Below, in pieces: positions 1-8,083 of a stretch of 35,370 bases of DNA. This DNA comes from Pseudomonadota bacterium (GTDB lineage Bacteria > Pseudomonadota > Gammaproteobacteria > Burkholderiales > Ferrovaceae), in the NCBI GenBank assembly GCA_021811145.1, contig JAJZPN010000015.1, forward strand, positions 1 to 35,370. The letters run 5' to 3'. Within the stretch, counting starts at the first letter, position 1. The number at the start of each line of letters is the position of its first letter. The notes under the pieces were generated by a model. The model made no database searches. It saw nothing but the letters and a program-made list of their open reading frames with translations, and was not told the origin of the DNA. Both the position numbers and the translations under genes were made by a program.

Positions 1-346
1 CCGATCTGTCTTTTTCTAAATAGATCACAGATAATCCCGTATAAAAAGTCATTTCGTTATTACTGGCACTTCTTAATTGTTCCACGGCCCTATCATAGGT
101 TAGGGGTTTATTTACTATATTTCCATTTAGTTCGGCACATTGATCTGATCCGATAACGATAGCTGATGGATGTGTTTTAGCGATACATAGTGCTTTTTCC
201 ATTGAAAGACGATACGCAATCATTTGAGGCGTTTCATTTTTTAAAGGTGTTTCATCTATCTCAGGTGAAAGTGTTGAAAAAGATATTTGTAAACGGTTTA
301 AAAGTTGTCGTCGATATTGTGAGGATGATGCCAGAATTACATTCAT
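1..346 (-). CDS. yceF: Maf/YceF nucleotide pyrophosphatase, 3' end cut off by window edge
   Basis: My reading of the minus strand from an ATG at 344-346 gives a protein opening MNVILASSSQYRRQLL, the typical Maf N-terminus (ASSSxxRRxLL substrate loop). About 60 residues later comes GSDQC, the Maf catalytic SDQ signature. About 115 codons are inside the window; family members are about 190-200 residues, so the C-terminal part lies beyond position 1. Maf proteins hydrolyse non-canonical or modified nucleoside triphosphates; the YceF branch prefers m7GTP (family knowledge). The gene is divergent from yceD, the arrangement seen in many beta- and gammaproteobacteria, which supports YceF rather than the YhdE branch. 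An AAGG box sits a few bases before the start. The family is certain; the subfamily rests mainly on context. Confidence 0.9.
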   Translation of the reverse strand, partial: MNVILASSSQYRRQLLNRLQISFSTLSPEIDETPLKNETPQMIAYRLSMEKALCIAKTHPSAIVIGSDQCAELNGNIVNKPLTYDRAVEQLRSASNNEMTFYTGLSVIYLEKDRS

Positions 347-386
347 AATTTACCTTTAAATAACGCTAAAATAACTCCCTAAGCCT

Positions 387-415
387 TTGACAATATGGGA
401 TTCTTTAGCTAAAAT
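387..415 (+). promoter_or_regulatory. Candidate sigma70 promoter for the yceD-rpmF-plsX-fab operon
   Basis: A perfect -35 box TTGACA (387-392) is separated by 17 bases from TAAAAT (410-415). Transcription would start around 421-423, only two to four bases before the yceD ATG at 425, so the GGAGG at 417-421 would lie mostly outside the message. Either yceD is read from a nearly leaderless mRNA, or the promoter mainly serves rpmF and the genes downstream. Confidence 0.55.
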
Positions 416-424
416 GGAGGGCTT

Positions 425-919
425 ATGTTTGTTGATTTAACTTTTGATCCTTTACGTTTTACCTCGCTTAAGCAAGAGCACACAGGCAGTTGCTTAGCTG
501 GAGATTTGCCTGGGCTTGCCGCATATCTCCATAGCAAACAGGGCGTTGTAGATTATACGGTAAAAGGTTTTGTTAACGAAAACAATATGCCCGTTATAGA
601 GGTTACCGTTAGTGCCAAGTTAGACTTGATTTGTCAGAGATGCTTGGCTGGACTGCAATCAAACGTTTCCTCTAAAACGAGGTTAATATTAGTCAAAGAT
701 GAAAAAAATCTTCCAGAGGTGGAAGATGAGATTGAAGGAGAAGATGTAATAGTTACTCCACAAACCATGTCTTTGATGCAGTTGATTGAAGAAGAGATAT
801 TATTGGCTTTGCCTATAACATCGGTACATGATTCGGAACAGTGTCATCGTTCTGATTTAAATTTAGATAGTGCTAACAAAGCTAATCCTTTTCAGGTTTT
901 AAAAAATCTGAAAAGCTAG
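425..919 (+). CDS. yceD: YceD, DUF177 family protein (23S rRNA/ribosome-related)
   Basis: A 164-residue protein of the DUF177/YceD family. It has the family's conserved Cys pair CQRC (C70, C73) in the middle, an acidic stretch around residues 100-108, and a C-terminal H-x4-C (H135, C140) that may complete a metal site. Family members are linked to 23S rRNA accumulation and to fatty-acid gene clusters; the biochemical activity is not settled. It directly precedes rpmF (22-base gap), its most conserved neighbour, which makes the call firm. The start at 425 has GGAGG immediately upstream at 417-421. The gene is divergent from yceF with a 78-base spacer. Confidence 0.9.
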   Translation: MFVDLTFDPLRFTSLKQEHTGSCLAGDLPGLAAYLHSKQGVVDYTVKGFVNENNMPVIEVTVSAKLDLICQRCLAGLQSNVSSKTRLILVKDEKNLPEVEDEIEGEDVIVTPQTMSLMQLIEEEILLALPITSVHDSEQCHRSDLNLDSANKANPFQVLKNLKS

Positions 920-941
920 TTTATTATTTAGGAGTTTTATT

Positions 942-1121
942 ATGGCCGTACAACAGAACAAAAAATCACCATCAAAGCGTGGCATGCACCGTGCTCATGA
1001 TTTTTTAACCAGCCCATCACTCGCAACTGAACCGACAACTGGTGAAGTGCATTTGCGCCACCACATCAGTCCAAATGGCTTTTATCGCGGTAAAAAAGTT
1101 GTAAAAACCAAGAATCAATAA
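942..1121 (+). CDS. rpmF: 50S ribosomal protein L32
   Basis: A short gene of 59 codons. The product begins [20 protein letters not shown] and carries the L32 signatures SKRGMHR near the N-terminus and [10 protein letters not shown](F)YRG near the C-terminus. L32 is a small basic protein of the large ribosomal subunit, typically 56-60 residues. The betaproteobacterial style of the sequence ([11 protein letters not shown], then GFYRGKKV) is one reason for the taxonomic suggestion. An AGGAG box lies about six bases before the ATG. It sits between yceD and plsX, the standard location, and is probably co-transcribed with them; co-expression links ribosome and membrane-lipid synthesis in many proteobacteria. 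Confidence 0.97.
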   Translation: MAVQQNKKSPSKRGMHRAHDFLTSPSLATEPTTGEVHLRHHISPNGFYRGKKVVKTKNQ

Positions 1122-1145
1122 TTATCAATCCTAACTGATTGATAT

Positions 1146-2159
1146 ATGACCGTTACGGTTGCAGTTGATGCTATGGGTGGGGACGTTGGCGTTGATGTCA
1201 CAGTCCCTGCGGCATTGGAACTTTTGAATATTGATCCTGATATCAACCTTATTCTGGTCGGAAATCAGGATGTTATTCATAAAAAACTAAAACAACTACG
1301 ATTTTCTTCAAGCACTCGTCTTACTGTTCAGCATGCTTCTGAGGTTGTCAGCATGGATGAACCACCTGCATTAGCCCTTAAAAAGAAAAAAGACTCCTCC
1401 ATGCGTGTTGCCATTAATCTGGTTAAAGATAATGTTGCGCACGCCTGTGTCAGCGCCGGAAATACTGGCGCCCTCATGGCAACTGCCCGTTTTGTTTTAA
1501 AAATGATGCCAGGTATTGAACGTCCTGCCATTGCCACAAAAATGCCAGCTATTAATGGCCATGTGTATGTATTAGATCTTGGAGCGAATGTGGATTGCGG
1601 CGCAGAACATTTGCAACAGTTCGGTATTATGGGGTCAACTCTTTGTGCAGCCATTGACGGAATTGATAGGCCAACTGTTGGTTTATTAAACATTGGACAT
1701 GAAGCGATCAAAGGTGGTGAGGTAATCAAGCAAGCTTCACAATTACTGGCTTCTTCACCAATTAATTTTTATGGAAATGTTGAAGGTGATGATATTTACC
1801 GAGGGACAGTCAACGTAGTAGTGTGTGACGGTTTTGTTGGTAACATTGTTTTAAAAACCTCAGAAGGTTTAGCTTGGATGCTAAGCCAGATGATTAAAAA
1901 TGAATTCAAAAAAAATATTTTTACAAAAATAGCGGCATTAGTGGCTATGCCTGTATTAAAAAGCTTCAGAAAAAAAGTTGATCACAGGCAATATAATGGT
2001 GCCAGTTTATTAGGTCTCAAAGGTCTCGTAATTAAAAGCCATGGCGGGGCTGACTCTTATGCGTTTAGACATGCGATACAATACGCCATATCCGAATACA
2101 GAAATAATGTGATAAGTCGTATAGAATCTACAATTGCAAAAATTAATATCACTGAATAA
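1146..2159 (+). CDS. plsX: Phosphate acyltransferase PlsX
   Basis: A 337-residue protein beginning [13 protein letters not shown], the PlsX hallmark. Further conserved segments are [12 protein letters not shown] (about 100-111), ERPAIA (about 124), LDLGANVDC (about 143-151), [11 protein letters not shown] (about 180-190) and [13 protein letters not shown] (about 226-238). PlsX makes acyl-phosphate from acyl-ACP at the cytoplasmic membrane face, feeding PlsY and glycerophospholipid synthesis (family knowledge). The length is normal. It lies between rpmF and fabH, separated by 24 and 5 bases, so it is within the same operon. There is no strong Shine-Dalgarno box before the ATG, so translation may be partly coupled to rpmF. 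Confidence 0.96.
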   Translation: MTVTVAVDAMGGDVGVDVTVPAALELLNIDPDINLILVGNQDVIHKKLKQLRFSSSTRLTVQHASEVVSMDEPPALALKKKKDSSMRVAINLVKDNVAHACVSAGNTGALMATARFVLKMMPGIERPAIATKMPAINGHVYVLDLGANVDCGAEHLQQFGIMGSTLCAAIDGIDRPTVGLLNIGHEAIKGGEVIKQASQLLASSPINFYGNVEGDDIYRGTVNVVVCDGFVGNIVLKTSEGLAWMLSQMIKNEFKKNIFTKIAALVAMPVLKSFRKKVDHRQYNGASLLGLKGLVIKSHGGADSYAFRHAIQYAISEYRNNVISRIESTIAKINITE

Positions 2160-2164
2160 GTTCA

Positions 2165-3127
2165 ATGAATAAATATTCTAAAATTATTGGGGTGGGTAGT
2201 TACCTCCCTGAAACAATACTTTCCAACGCTGAACTAGAAAAGAGAGTCGATACCAGCGATGAGTGGATCAGAACCCGGACCGGTATTCAAAGCAGACATA
2301 TTCATGCCTCTCATGAAACCACCAGTGATTTGGCTTTTCATGCAGCAAAAAAAGCGCTAGAGCATGCACAATTATCAGCACATGATATTGATCTCATTAT
2401 TGTTGCTACAACTACACCTGACATGGTTTTCCCTAGTACAGCCTGTTTGTTGCAACAAAAACTAGGCATAAATCAAGGAGCGGCGTTTGATATTCAAGCC
2501 GTATGTACAGGTTTTGTTTATGCCATGTCCATTGCCGATCAATTCATCAAAAACGGCCAAGCAAAAAACGCATTAGTTGTTGGCGCTGAAACTTTTACTA
2601 ATTTACTGAATTGGCAAGATAGAAATACCTGTGTTTTATTTGGTGATGGTGCTGGAGCGGTAGTGTTATCTGGAAGTACGGAACCAGGTATTTACTCAAC
2701 GCATCTTCATTCTGATGGGAAATATGCTGCAATGCTATGTGTACCTGGACAAGTCGTAAACGGAACGGCCTCTGGAAACCCAACGGTTACAATGGATGGT
2801 GGTGCGGTTTTTAAATTTGCTGTAAAAGTTTTAGCTCAAGTATCACAAGAGGCTTTACTGGCTAATAATATGACTATAGACCAGATTGACTGGTTAATTC
2901 CTCATCAAGCCAATATACGTATTATTGAAGCAACTGCAGAAAAACTAAAATTACCCATGTCTAAAGTAATAGTGACAGTTCCTCAACATGGCAACACTTC
3001 AGCAGCGTCTATCCCTTTAGCTCTTGATGAAGGTGTTCGTACTGGAAAAATCCAAAAGGGACAAACATGTTTATTAGTTGGAGTAGGTGGCGGGTTTACC
3101 TGGGGCTCTGCACTATTACGGTTATAG
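2165..3127 (+). CDS. fabH: Beta-ketoacyl-ACP synthase III
   Basis: A 320-residue KAS III that condenses acetyl-CoA with malonyl-ACP to start fatty-acid synthesis. The catalytic triad is visible: Cys114 in AVCTGFVY, His247 in IPHQAN and Asn277 in HGNTSAAS. The N-terminal [13 protein letters not shown] motif and the C-terminal [12 protein letters not shown] glycine-rich segment are typical of FabH. The start follows the plsX stop by only five bases and has no clear ribosome-binding site of its own, so translational coupling is likely. It is followed by fabD after 14 bases. Confidence 0.97.
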   Translation: MNKYSKIIGVGSYLPETILSNAELEKRVDTSDEWIRTRTGIQSRHIHASHETTSDLAFHAAKKALEHAQLSAHDIDLIIVATTTPDMVFPSTACLLQQKLGINQGAAFDIQAVCTGFVYAMSIADQFIKNGQAKNALVVGAETFTNLLNWQDRNTCVLFGDGAGAVVLSGSTEPGIYSTHLHSDGKYAAMLCVPGQVVNGTASGNPTVTMDGGAVFKFAVKVLAQVSQEALLANNMTIDQIDWLIPHQANIRIIEATAEKLKLPMSKVIVTVPQHGNTSAASIPLALDEGVRTGKIQKGQTCLLVGVGGGFTWGSALLRL

Positions 3128-3141
3128 GAGTATCTTAAAAT

Positions 3142-4071
3142 ATGAGTTTTGCATTTGTTTTTCCTGGTCAAGGTTCGCAATCTATCGGCATGATGAATGG
3201 TTACAGTGATTTGCCAATAGCCAAGGATACCTTTACTGAGGCCAGTGACATACTCAAAAAAGACCTGTGGAATTTAGTTATCAATGGTCCAGATGAATTG
3301 CTGGCTCAAACGGTCAACACACAACCTCTGATGCTTACCGCAGGGGTTGCGGCCTATCGCACTTGGCTGGCCTTAGGTGGGAGCAAACCACAAGTTATCG
3401 CTGGACATAGTCTTGGTGAGTTTACTGCTTTAGTTGTTGGAGAGGCCATTAGTTTTAAAGATGCACTAATAGTGACCCAGGTAAGGGCAGAAGCTATGCA
3501 AGACGCAGTTCCAACGGGCGTAGGTGGTATGGCAGCTATTTTAGGTGTGGATGATACGGTTATTAATGACATTTGTTTAGCAGCTAAAGAAGACAATGTG
3601 TTAGAACCTGCTAATTTTAATTCACCTGGACAAGTAGTCATTGCAGGGCATAAAAGTGCAATAGAGCGAGCAGTTGTAATTGCTAAGGAAAAGGGAGCGA
3701 AAAGAGCTGTTATTTTACCAATGAGTGTGCCTTCCCATTGTTCTTTACTAAAAGATGCCTCTGATAAACTGTCTGAAGTATTAAATTCAGTAAATCTTTC
3801 TATGCCAGTTATTCCCTTGATACACAATGTCAATGCACGTCCAAGTACAAGTGTTGATGAGATTAAGTATGCACTTAAAACACAGATGTATTCGCCCGTA
3901 CGTTGGGTTGACTGTATCAAATCATTCATTCCTTTGGGGATTTCAACGGTGTATGAATGTGGTCCTGGTAAAGTGTTGGCACCTCTTGTAAAACGCATAG
4001 ATGCTGACCTAACTGGGATTGCCTTGAATGATTATGCTGCGATGAAACAAACTATTGATGGAGCTCAATAA
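3142..4071 (+). CDS. fabD: Malonyl-CoA:ACP transacylase
   Basis: A 309-residue protein beginning MSFAFVFPGQGSQ, with the nucleophile elbow GHSLGE (Ser90) and the catalytic His199 in VPSHC. Gln10 and the GQGSQ loop form the oxyanion region in this family. FabD transfers malonyl groups from CoA to the ACP encoded just downstream. The length matches the E. coli enzyme. A GGAG box lies upstream of the start in the 14-base fabH gap. Its stop codon is directly abutted by the fabG start (TAAATG), so the two are almost certainly translated from one message. Confidence 0.97.
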   Translation: MSFAFVFPGQGSQSIGMMNGYSDLPIAKDTFTEASDILKKDLWNLVINGPDELLAQTVNTQPLMLTAGVAAYRTWLALGGSKPQVIAGHSLGEFTALVVGEAISFKDALIVTQVRAEAMQDAVPTGVGGMAAILGVDDTVINDICLAAKEDNVLEPANFNSPGQVVIAGHKSAIERAVVIAKEKGAKRAVILPMSVPSHCSLLKDASDKLSEVLNSVNLSMPVIPLIHNVNARPSTSVDEIKYALKTQMYSPVRWVDCIKSFIPLGISTVYECGPGKVLAPLVKRIDADLTGIALNDYAAMKQTIDGAQ

Positions 4072-4815
4072 ATGACTCAAACACAACACATTGCCTTAAT
4101 TACAGGTGCCAGTAGGGGTATTGGTCAAGCAATCATGTTGGAGTTAGCAAAACAGGGGGTGACAGTGATTGGCACTGCTACTCGCGAAACGGGAGCTGAC
4201 CAAATTACCCAATTACTTAACGATCACTCACTACCAGGTTGTGGCATGGTGCTCGATGTTAGAGATGACCAAGCCATTCTCAACACAGTAGAAAAAATTA
4301 AAGAACGTTATACCCCTATATCGATTCTAGTAAATAATGCAGGCATTACTAAAGACATGCTATCGATGCGTATGCGCGATGAGGATTGGCAAGATGTAAT
4401 TGACACCAATTTAACAGCCACCTTTAAATTATCTAGAGCTGTGATGCGTGACATGATGAAATCACGCTTTGGCAGAATTATCAATATTGGCTCTGTAGTT
4501 GGGACAACGGGTAACCCGGGGCAAGCTAACTATGCTGCTGCAAAAGCAGGCTTAATTGGTATGACTAAGTCCCTGGCAAGAGAATTAGGAAGTCGAGGTA
4601 TTACAGTTAATTGTGTCGCTCCTGGATTTATCGATACAGATATGACAAAAGTATTAGATGAAAGCCAACAAAAATCACTGTTGTCTGCTATTCCCTTAGG
4701 AAAGCTTGGAAAACCTGAGGATATAGCGTATGCAGTGGCTTTTTTAGCCTCTCATCAGGCAGATTATATAACCGGCGCAACAATCCATGTAAATGGCGGA
4801 ATGGCCATGGATTAA
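4072..4815 (+). CDS. fabG: 3-oxoacyl-ACP reductase
   Basis: A 247-residue short-chain dehydrogenase with the Rossmann motif TGASRGIG (residues 11-18), the structural NNAG (88-91) and the catalytic Ser141, Tyr154 and Lys158 (IGSVVG, then YAAAK). The C-terminal TGATIHVNGGM is the FabG signature. It carries out the NADPH-dependent reduction of beta-ketoacyl-ACP in elongation. Position between fabD and acpP distinguishes it from the many other short-chain dehydrogenases. No ribosome-binding site is evident in its own 5' flank, since it starts right at the fabD stop; coupling is the likely mode. Confidence 0.96.
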   Translation: MTQTQHIALITGASRGIGQAIMLELAKQGVTVIGTATRETGADQITQLLNDHSLPGCGMVLDVRDDQAILNTVEKIKERYTPISILVNNAGITKDMLSMRMRDEDWQDVIDTNLTATFKLSRAVMRDMMKSRFGRIINIGSVVGTTGNPGQANYAAAKAGLIGMTKSLARELGSRGITVNCVAPGFIDTDMTKVLDESQQKSLLSAIPLGKLGKPEDIAYAVAFLASHQADYITGATIHVNGGMAMD

Positions 4816-4842
4816 ATTGGCTGTGCTAGATTGAATATGTTC

Positions 4843-4851
4843 TGATAAAAT
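4843..4851 (+). promoter_or_regulatory. Candidate extended -10 promoter upstream of acpP
   Basis: In the 79-base fabG-acpP spacer, TGATAAAAT fits the extended -10 pattern TGnTAnAAT. A TTGGCT at 4817-4822 is too far away (23 bases) to be a good -35. A separate acpP promoter would fit the high demand for ACP relative to its neighbours. A good Shine-Dalgarno (AAAGGAT) follows near 4882. Confidence 0.45.
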
Positions 4852-4894
4852 AATGTTGTTTTTTGTTACACCCTAGAAAAAAAGGATAGAACCC

Positions 4895-5134
4895 ATGTCA
4901 AATATTGAACAGCGAGTCAAAAAAATCGTTTCCGAACAGTTGGGCGTCAAGGAGGAAGACATCCAAAATAGTTCTTCATTTGTAGATGATTTAGGCGCTG
5001 ACTCGCTTGATACCGTTGAACTTGTTATGGCTTTGGAAGAGGAATTTGAATGTGAGATTCCTGACGAAGAAGCAGAAAAAATTACTACAGTACAACAGGC
5101 TATTGATTACGTTAATAGTCATTTAAAAGCGTAA
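4895..5134 (+). CDS. acpP: Acyl carrier protein
   Basis: A 79-residue acidic protein with the phosphopantetheine attachment motif [10 protein letters not shown] (Ser37) and the typical helix III segment [20 protein letters not shown]. It carries acyl chains for all the Fab enzymes encoded around it. The length is the usual 77-80 residues. The start has a strong AAAGGAT ribosome-binding site, stronger than those of fabG or fabH. It is flanked upstream by a possible promoter and downstream by a hairpin, both consistent with separate control of ACP abundance within the operon. Confidence 0.98.
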   Translation: MSNIEQRVKKIVSEQLGVKEEDIQNSSSFVDDLGADSLDTVELVMALEEEFECEIPDEEAEKITTVQQAIDYVNSHLKA

Positions 5135-5157
5135 TACGGTAGTTGATATTTATAATT

Positions 5158-5181
5158 CGGGCAGAGCCATCGTTCTGCCCG
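5158..5181 (+). terminator. GC-rich hairpin in the acpP-fabF gap, attenuator-like
   Basis: CGGGCAGA (5158-5165) pairs perfectly with TCTGCCCG (5174-5181) around an 8-base loop. The bases after it (TTTGTATT) form only a weak U-tract, so partial termination or 3'-end protection of the short acpP message is more likely than full termination. fabF starts 23 bases later. Confidence 0.6.
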
Positions 5182-5204
5182 TTTGTATTGAGGAATAACC
5201 TAAT

Positions 5205-6446
5205 ATGACGCGTCGTCGAGTCGTTGTAACTGGCCTAGGAATTGTCTCTCCTGTTGGTAATACTGTCAGTGAAGCTTGGACTAACTTAACAGCCGGTCGA
5301 TCTGGAATTAGGACTATCAGTAAATTTGATGCGTCTCAAATGCCTTGCCAAATTGCAGGCGAAGTACATAATCTAGACGTAAATCACTATCTCAATCCTA
5401 AAGAAGTCCGACGTATGGATACTTTTATCCATTTTGGCTTAATTGCTGCTATTCAAGCCATTCAAGATGCAGGATTAAAAGAACATCCTGTTGATGCAGA
5501 AAGACAAGGCGTATGTATTGGCTCAGGAATTGGTGGTTTACCCATGATTACTGAGACACATAACGCCTACTTAGAGGGAGGGGTAAGAAAAATCTCTCCA
5601 TTCTTTATCCCAGGCAGTATTATTAATATGATTTCAGGTAACCTTTCAATTATGTATGGGTTGAAAGGACCAAACTTATCCTTAGTAACCGCTTGTACAA
5701 CAGGTAACCATAGTATTGGTGATGCTGCTCGTATCATTGAATATGGTGACGCCGATGTGATGATTGCCGGTGGTGCTGAATCAGCAATTAATGATTTAGG
5801 TATTGGTGGTTTTTGTGCAGCAAGAGCATTAAGTACAAGAAATGATAATCCTACCAAAGCAAGCCGTCCATGGGACAAAGATAGGGATGGATTTATCATG
5901 GGTGAGGGAGCAGGGGTTTTAGTTTTAGAAGAACTAGAACATGCTAAGGCACGTGGTGCAAAAATATATTGTGAGTTAACGGGCTACGGCATGAGTGCTG
6001 ATGCCCATCATATTACAGCTCCTCCTGAAGACGGTGATGGCGCAAGAAGAAGTATGATCAATGCAATGAAAAACGCCATGATTAATCCTGATCAAGTTGA
6101 TTATATCAATGCCCATGGTACCTCAACACCGTTAGGTGACTTGGGTGAGACTACTGCTGTGAAACGTGCCCTCGGTAATCATGCTAATAAAGTGGCAATT
6201 AGCTCAACCAAAAGTATGACCGGTCACTTATTAGGTGCTGCAGGTGGTATTGAGGCCGTATTTTCAGTATTGGCTATTCACCACAATGTAGTCCCACCTA
6301 CTATTAATCTAGATAATCCAAGTCCCGAATGTGATCTTGACTATGTTCCTCATACTGCAAGAGAAATGACAGTAAATACCGTATTGTCTAACTCCTTTGG
6401 TTTTGGTGGTACAAACGGTACACTGATATTTCAACGATTTAAATAG
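5205..6446 (+). CDS. fabF: Beta-ketoacyl-ACP synthase II
   Basis: A 413-residue elongating condensing enzyme. It shows the N-terminal RRVVVTGLGIVSPVG, the catalytic Cys164 in TACTTGNHSIG, the two active-site His motifs NAHGTSTPLGD (near 303) and TGHLLGAAGG (near 340), and the C-terminal NSFGFGGTNG loop. The length equals E. coli FabF. It completes the initiation and elongation set with FabH, FabD, FabG and ACP; fabI/fabA/fabZ are not in the window. The upstream GAGGAATAACCTAAT includes a usable GAGG box. Confidence 0.97.
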   Translation: MTRRRVVVTGLGIVSPVGNTVSEAWTNLTAGRSGIRTISKFDASQMPCQIAGEVHNLDVNHYLNPKEVRRMDTFIHFGLIAAIQAIQDAGLKEHPVDAERQGVCIGSGIGGLPMITETHNAYLEGGVRKISPFFIPGSIINMISGNLSIMYGLKGPNLSLVTACTTGNHSIGDAARIIEYGDADVMIAGGAESAINDLGIGGFCAARALSTRNDNPTKASRPWDKDRDGFIMGEGAGVLVLEELEHAKARGAKIYCELTGYGMSADAHHITAPPEDGDGARRSMINAMKNAMINPDQVDYINAHGTSTPLGDLGETTAVKRALGNHANKVAISSTKSMTGHLLGAAGGIEAVFSVLAIHHNVVPPTINLDNPSPECDLDYVPHTAREMTVNTVLSNSFGFGGTNGTLIFQRFK

Positions 6447-6451
6447 ACCAA

Positions 6452-6495
6452 AATAAAACGATCATGACTAGACTCCTACGTTTGATCGTTTTATT
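6452..6495. repeat. 13-bp perfect inverted repeat spanning the mltG start codon
   Basis: AATAAAACGATCA (6452-6464) is the exact reverse complement of TGATCGTTTTATT (6483-6495), with an 18-base loop. The A of the mltG ATG (6464) is the last base of the left arm, so in the mRNA the start region would be buried in the stem. The right arm lies inside codons 7-11 of mltG. There is no visible Shine-Dalgarno before this ATG. It may limit MltG translation, act as a weak fabF terminator (the right arm ends in TTTTATT), or be a protein-binding dyad. Confidence 0.7.
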
Positions 6496-7456
6496 AGTTA
6501 TTCCTCTGTCTGTTTGGATTGTAATTTTCTATCAATTTCCACTTTCTATTTCCTCGGATAACGCAATCTATGAACTTAAGTCAGGACAGAGCTTAAAAGG
6601 AATTGCTAAAGATTTAACTAAGAAAAAATTTATTTGGGAGCCGTATACGTTTGTTTTTATTGGCAAATTACTTGGTCTTCAAACCCACATAAAAGCTGGA
6701 AGTTATGAATTTAAAGAAGGTATTTCTGCCTTTCAATTACTGACTAAAATTTCACGTGGAGACGCAATAGATTTTGAAGTAAAGATTATTGATGGAATGA
6801 ATTTTAATCAACTCAAACATGAGTTAGAAAACAATCCTAATCTGACTCACCAACTTAATCAACTCACTTTTAGCGAAATAAAAAAACAATTAAATCTTGA
6901 AGTAGACTCACTAGAGGGAATTTTTTATCCTGATACCTATTTTTTTAATCGCGGAGACAGCGATTTAAAAATACTTAAACGGGCAAAAAATAATATGGAC
7001 GTTCATCTTAATAAGTTATGGCTATCAAGATCCGTAGAATCAACTCTCACTTCCCCTTATCAAGCTCTTATACTGGCCTCACTTGTGGAAAAAGAAACTG
7101 CAAGCATCGCAGAACAGCCAAAAATTGCAGCTGTGTTTCTCAATAGATTATCAATTGGCATGAGATTACAAACCGATCCAACGGTTATTTTCGGTTTAGG
7201 AGCCCATTATTCAGGAAAATTGCATCATCATGATTTGACGCTCGATAGTCCCTATAATACGTATACTCGAAATGGATTACCCCCCACCCCCATAGCTTAT
7301 CCAAGCTTAACTGCTATTAATGCAGTGTTACATCCCGAAGAACACAATACCGCTCTTTATTTTGTCGCTAAGGGTGATGGCACACATTATTTTTCTAAAA
7401 CTCTTGCAGAACATAATCAAGCCGTCTTAAAGTATCAAATCCATTCATCTCACTAA
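6464..7456 (+). CDS. mltG: Endolytic murein transglycosylase MltG (YceG-like)
   Basis: A 330-residue protein with one N-terminal membrane anchor (about residues 5-24, LRLIVLLVIPLSVWIVIFYQ), a LysM-like segment (about 35-55, LKSGQSLKGIAKDL) and the YceG catalytic domain. The proposed catalytic Glu209 lies in the conserved LVEKETA motif, followed by VFLNRL, QTDPTVIFG and the SPYNTY and GLPPTPIAYP motifs. MltG cleaves nascent peptidoglycan strands at the inner membrane and helps set glycan length (family knowledge). It precedes tmk, as in most proteobacteria. The usual intervening pabC of gammaproteobacteria is absent. The start codon lies in an inverted repeat and lacks a clear ribosome-binding site. 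Confidence 0.94.
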   Translation: MTRLLRLIVLLVIPLSVWIVIFYQFPLSISSDNAIYELKSGQSLKGIAKDLTKKKFIWEPYTFVFIGKLLGLQTHIKAGSYEFKEGISAFQLLTKISRGDAIDFEVKIIDGMNFNQLKHELENNPNLTHQLNQLTFSEIKKQLNLEVDSLEGIFYPDTYFFNRGDSDLKILKRAKNNMDVHLNKLWLSRSVESTLTSPYQALILASLVEKETASIAEQPKIAAVFLNRLSIGMRLQTDPTVIFGLGAHYSGKLHHHDLTLDSPYNTYTRNGLPPTPIAYPSLTAINAVLHPEEHNTALYFVAKGDGTHYFSKTLAEHNQAVLKYQIHSSH

Positions 7457-7465
7457 TTAGTTAAT

Positions 7466-8083
7466 ATGAGAAAAAAATCACGTTTTATTACCCTAGAAGG
7501 AATAGATGGTGCTGGAAAAAGCACTCATATTAAAAAGATATCTGATTGGATTACAAACCAAGGTGAAGAGGTAGTCTGCACACGAGAGCCAGGAGGGACC
7601 CCTTTTGGAGAAAAGCTCAGAGAGATGGTTCTGCATGAAAAAATGGATATCATGAGCGAAACTTTACTCATGTTTGCTGCACGTAATGAGCATATTAAAA
7701 CTGTAATTGAACCTGCACTAAATCAAGGAAAGTGGGTATTAAGTGATCGTTTTACAGATGCCAGTTTTGCTTATCAGGGGGGAGGAAGGGGAGTTAATTG
7801 GGATATTCTTACCACATTAGCCACCTGGGTTGAAGCAAGGACACCTGATTTAACCTTATTATTTGATATTGATCCTACAATTGCTCAACAAAGAGTAGCA
7901 CAATCAACTGCTCAGCCGGATAAATTTGAACAAGAGCAACGGTATTTTTTTGATCGAGTTAGAAATGCTTATTTAGAAAGAGCACGTAACAACCCAGATA
8001 GAATCGTGGTTATTAATTCTGCTGCAAATTTAACTGATTTAAAAACAACTGTCATTAATATACTTAATGAGCGACTTGCATAA
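7466..8083 (+). CDS. tmk: Thymidylate kinase
   Basis: A 205-residue kinase converting dTMP to dTDP. The P-loop is EGIDGAGKST (about residues 10-19), followed by the dTMP-binding TREPGGTPFGEKLR (about 39-52), the DRF motif (about 93-95) and the LID region around AQSTAQPDKFE. The Arg in the LID rather than in the P-loop would make it a type II enzyme like that of E. coli; here the P-loop has GAGKS with no basic residue at the variable position, consistent with type II. The stop codon overlaps the holB start by one base (TAATG), indicating translational coupling. Confidence 0.95.
   Translation: MRKKSRFITLEGIDGAGKSTHIKKISDWITNQGEEVVCTREPGGTPFGEKLREMVLHEKMDIMSETLLMFAARNEHIKTVIEPALNQGKWVLSDRFTDASFAYQGGGRGVNWDILTTLATWVEARTPDLTLLFDIDPTIAQQRVAQSTAQPDKFEQEQRYFFDRVRNAYLERARNNPDRIVVINSAANLTDLKTTVINILNERLA

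Noticed and set aside
1328..1729. A 133-codon open frame on the minus strand
   Set aside because: It is antisense to plsX with no ribosome-binding site or recognisable motif.
3354..3998. A 214-codon open frame on the minus strand
   Set aside because: It lies wholly inside fabD, whose motifs and length are complete, and its translation resembles no family I know; it is an antisense shadow.
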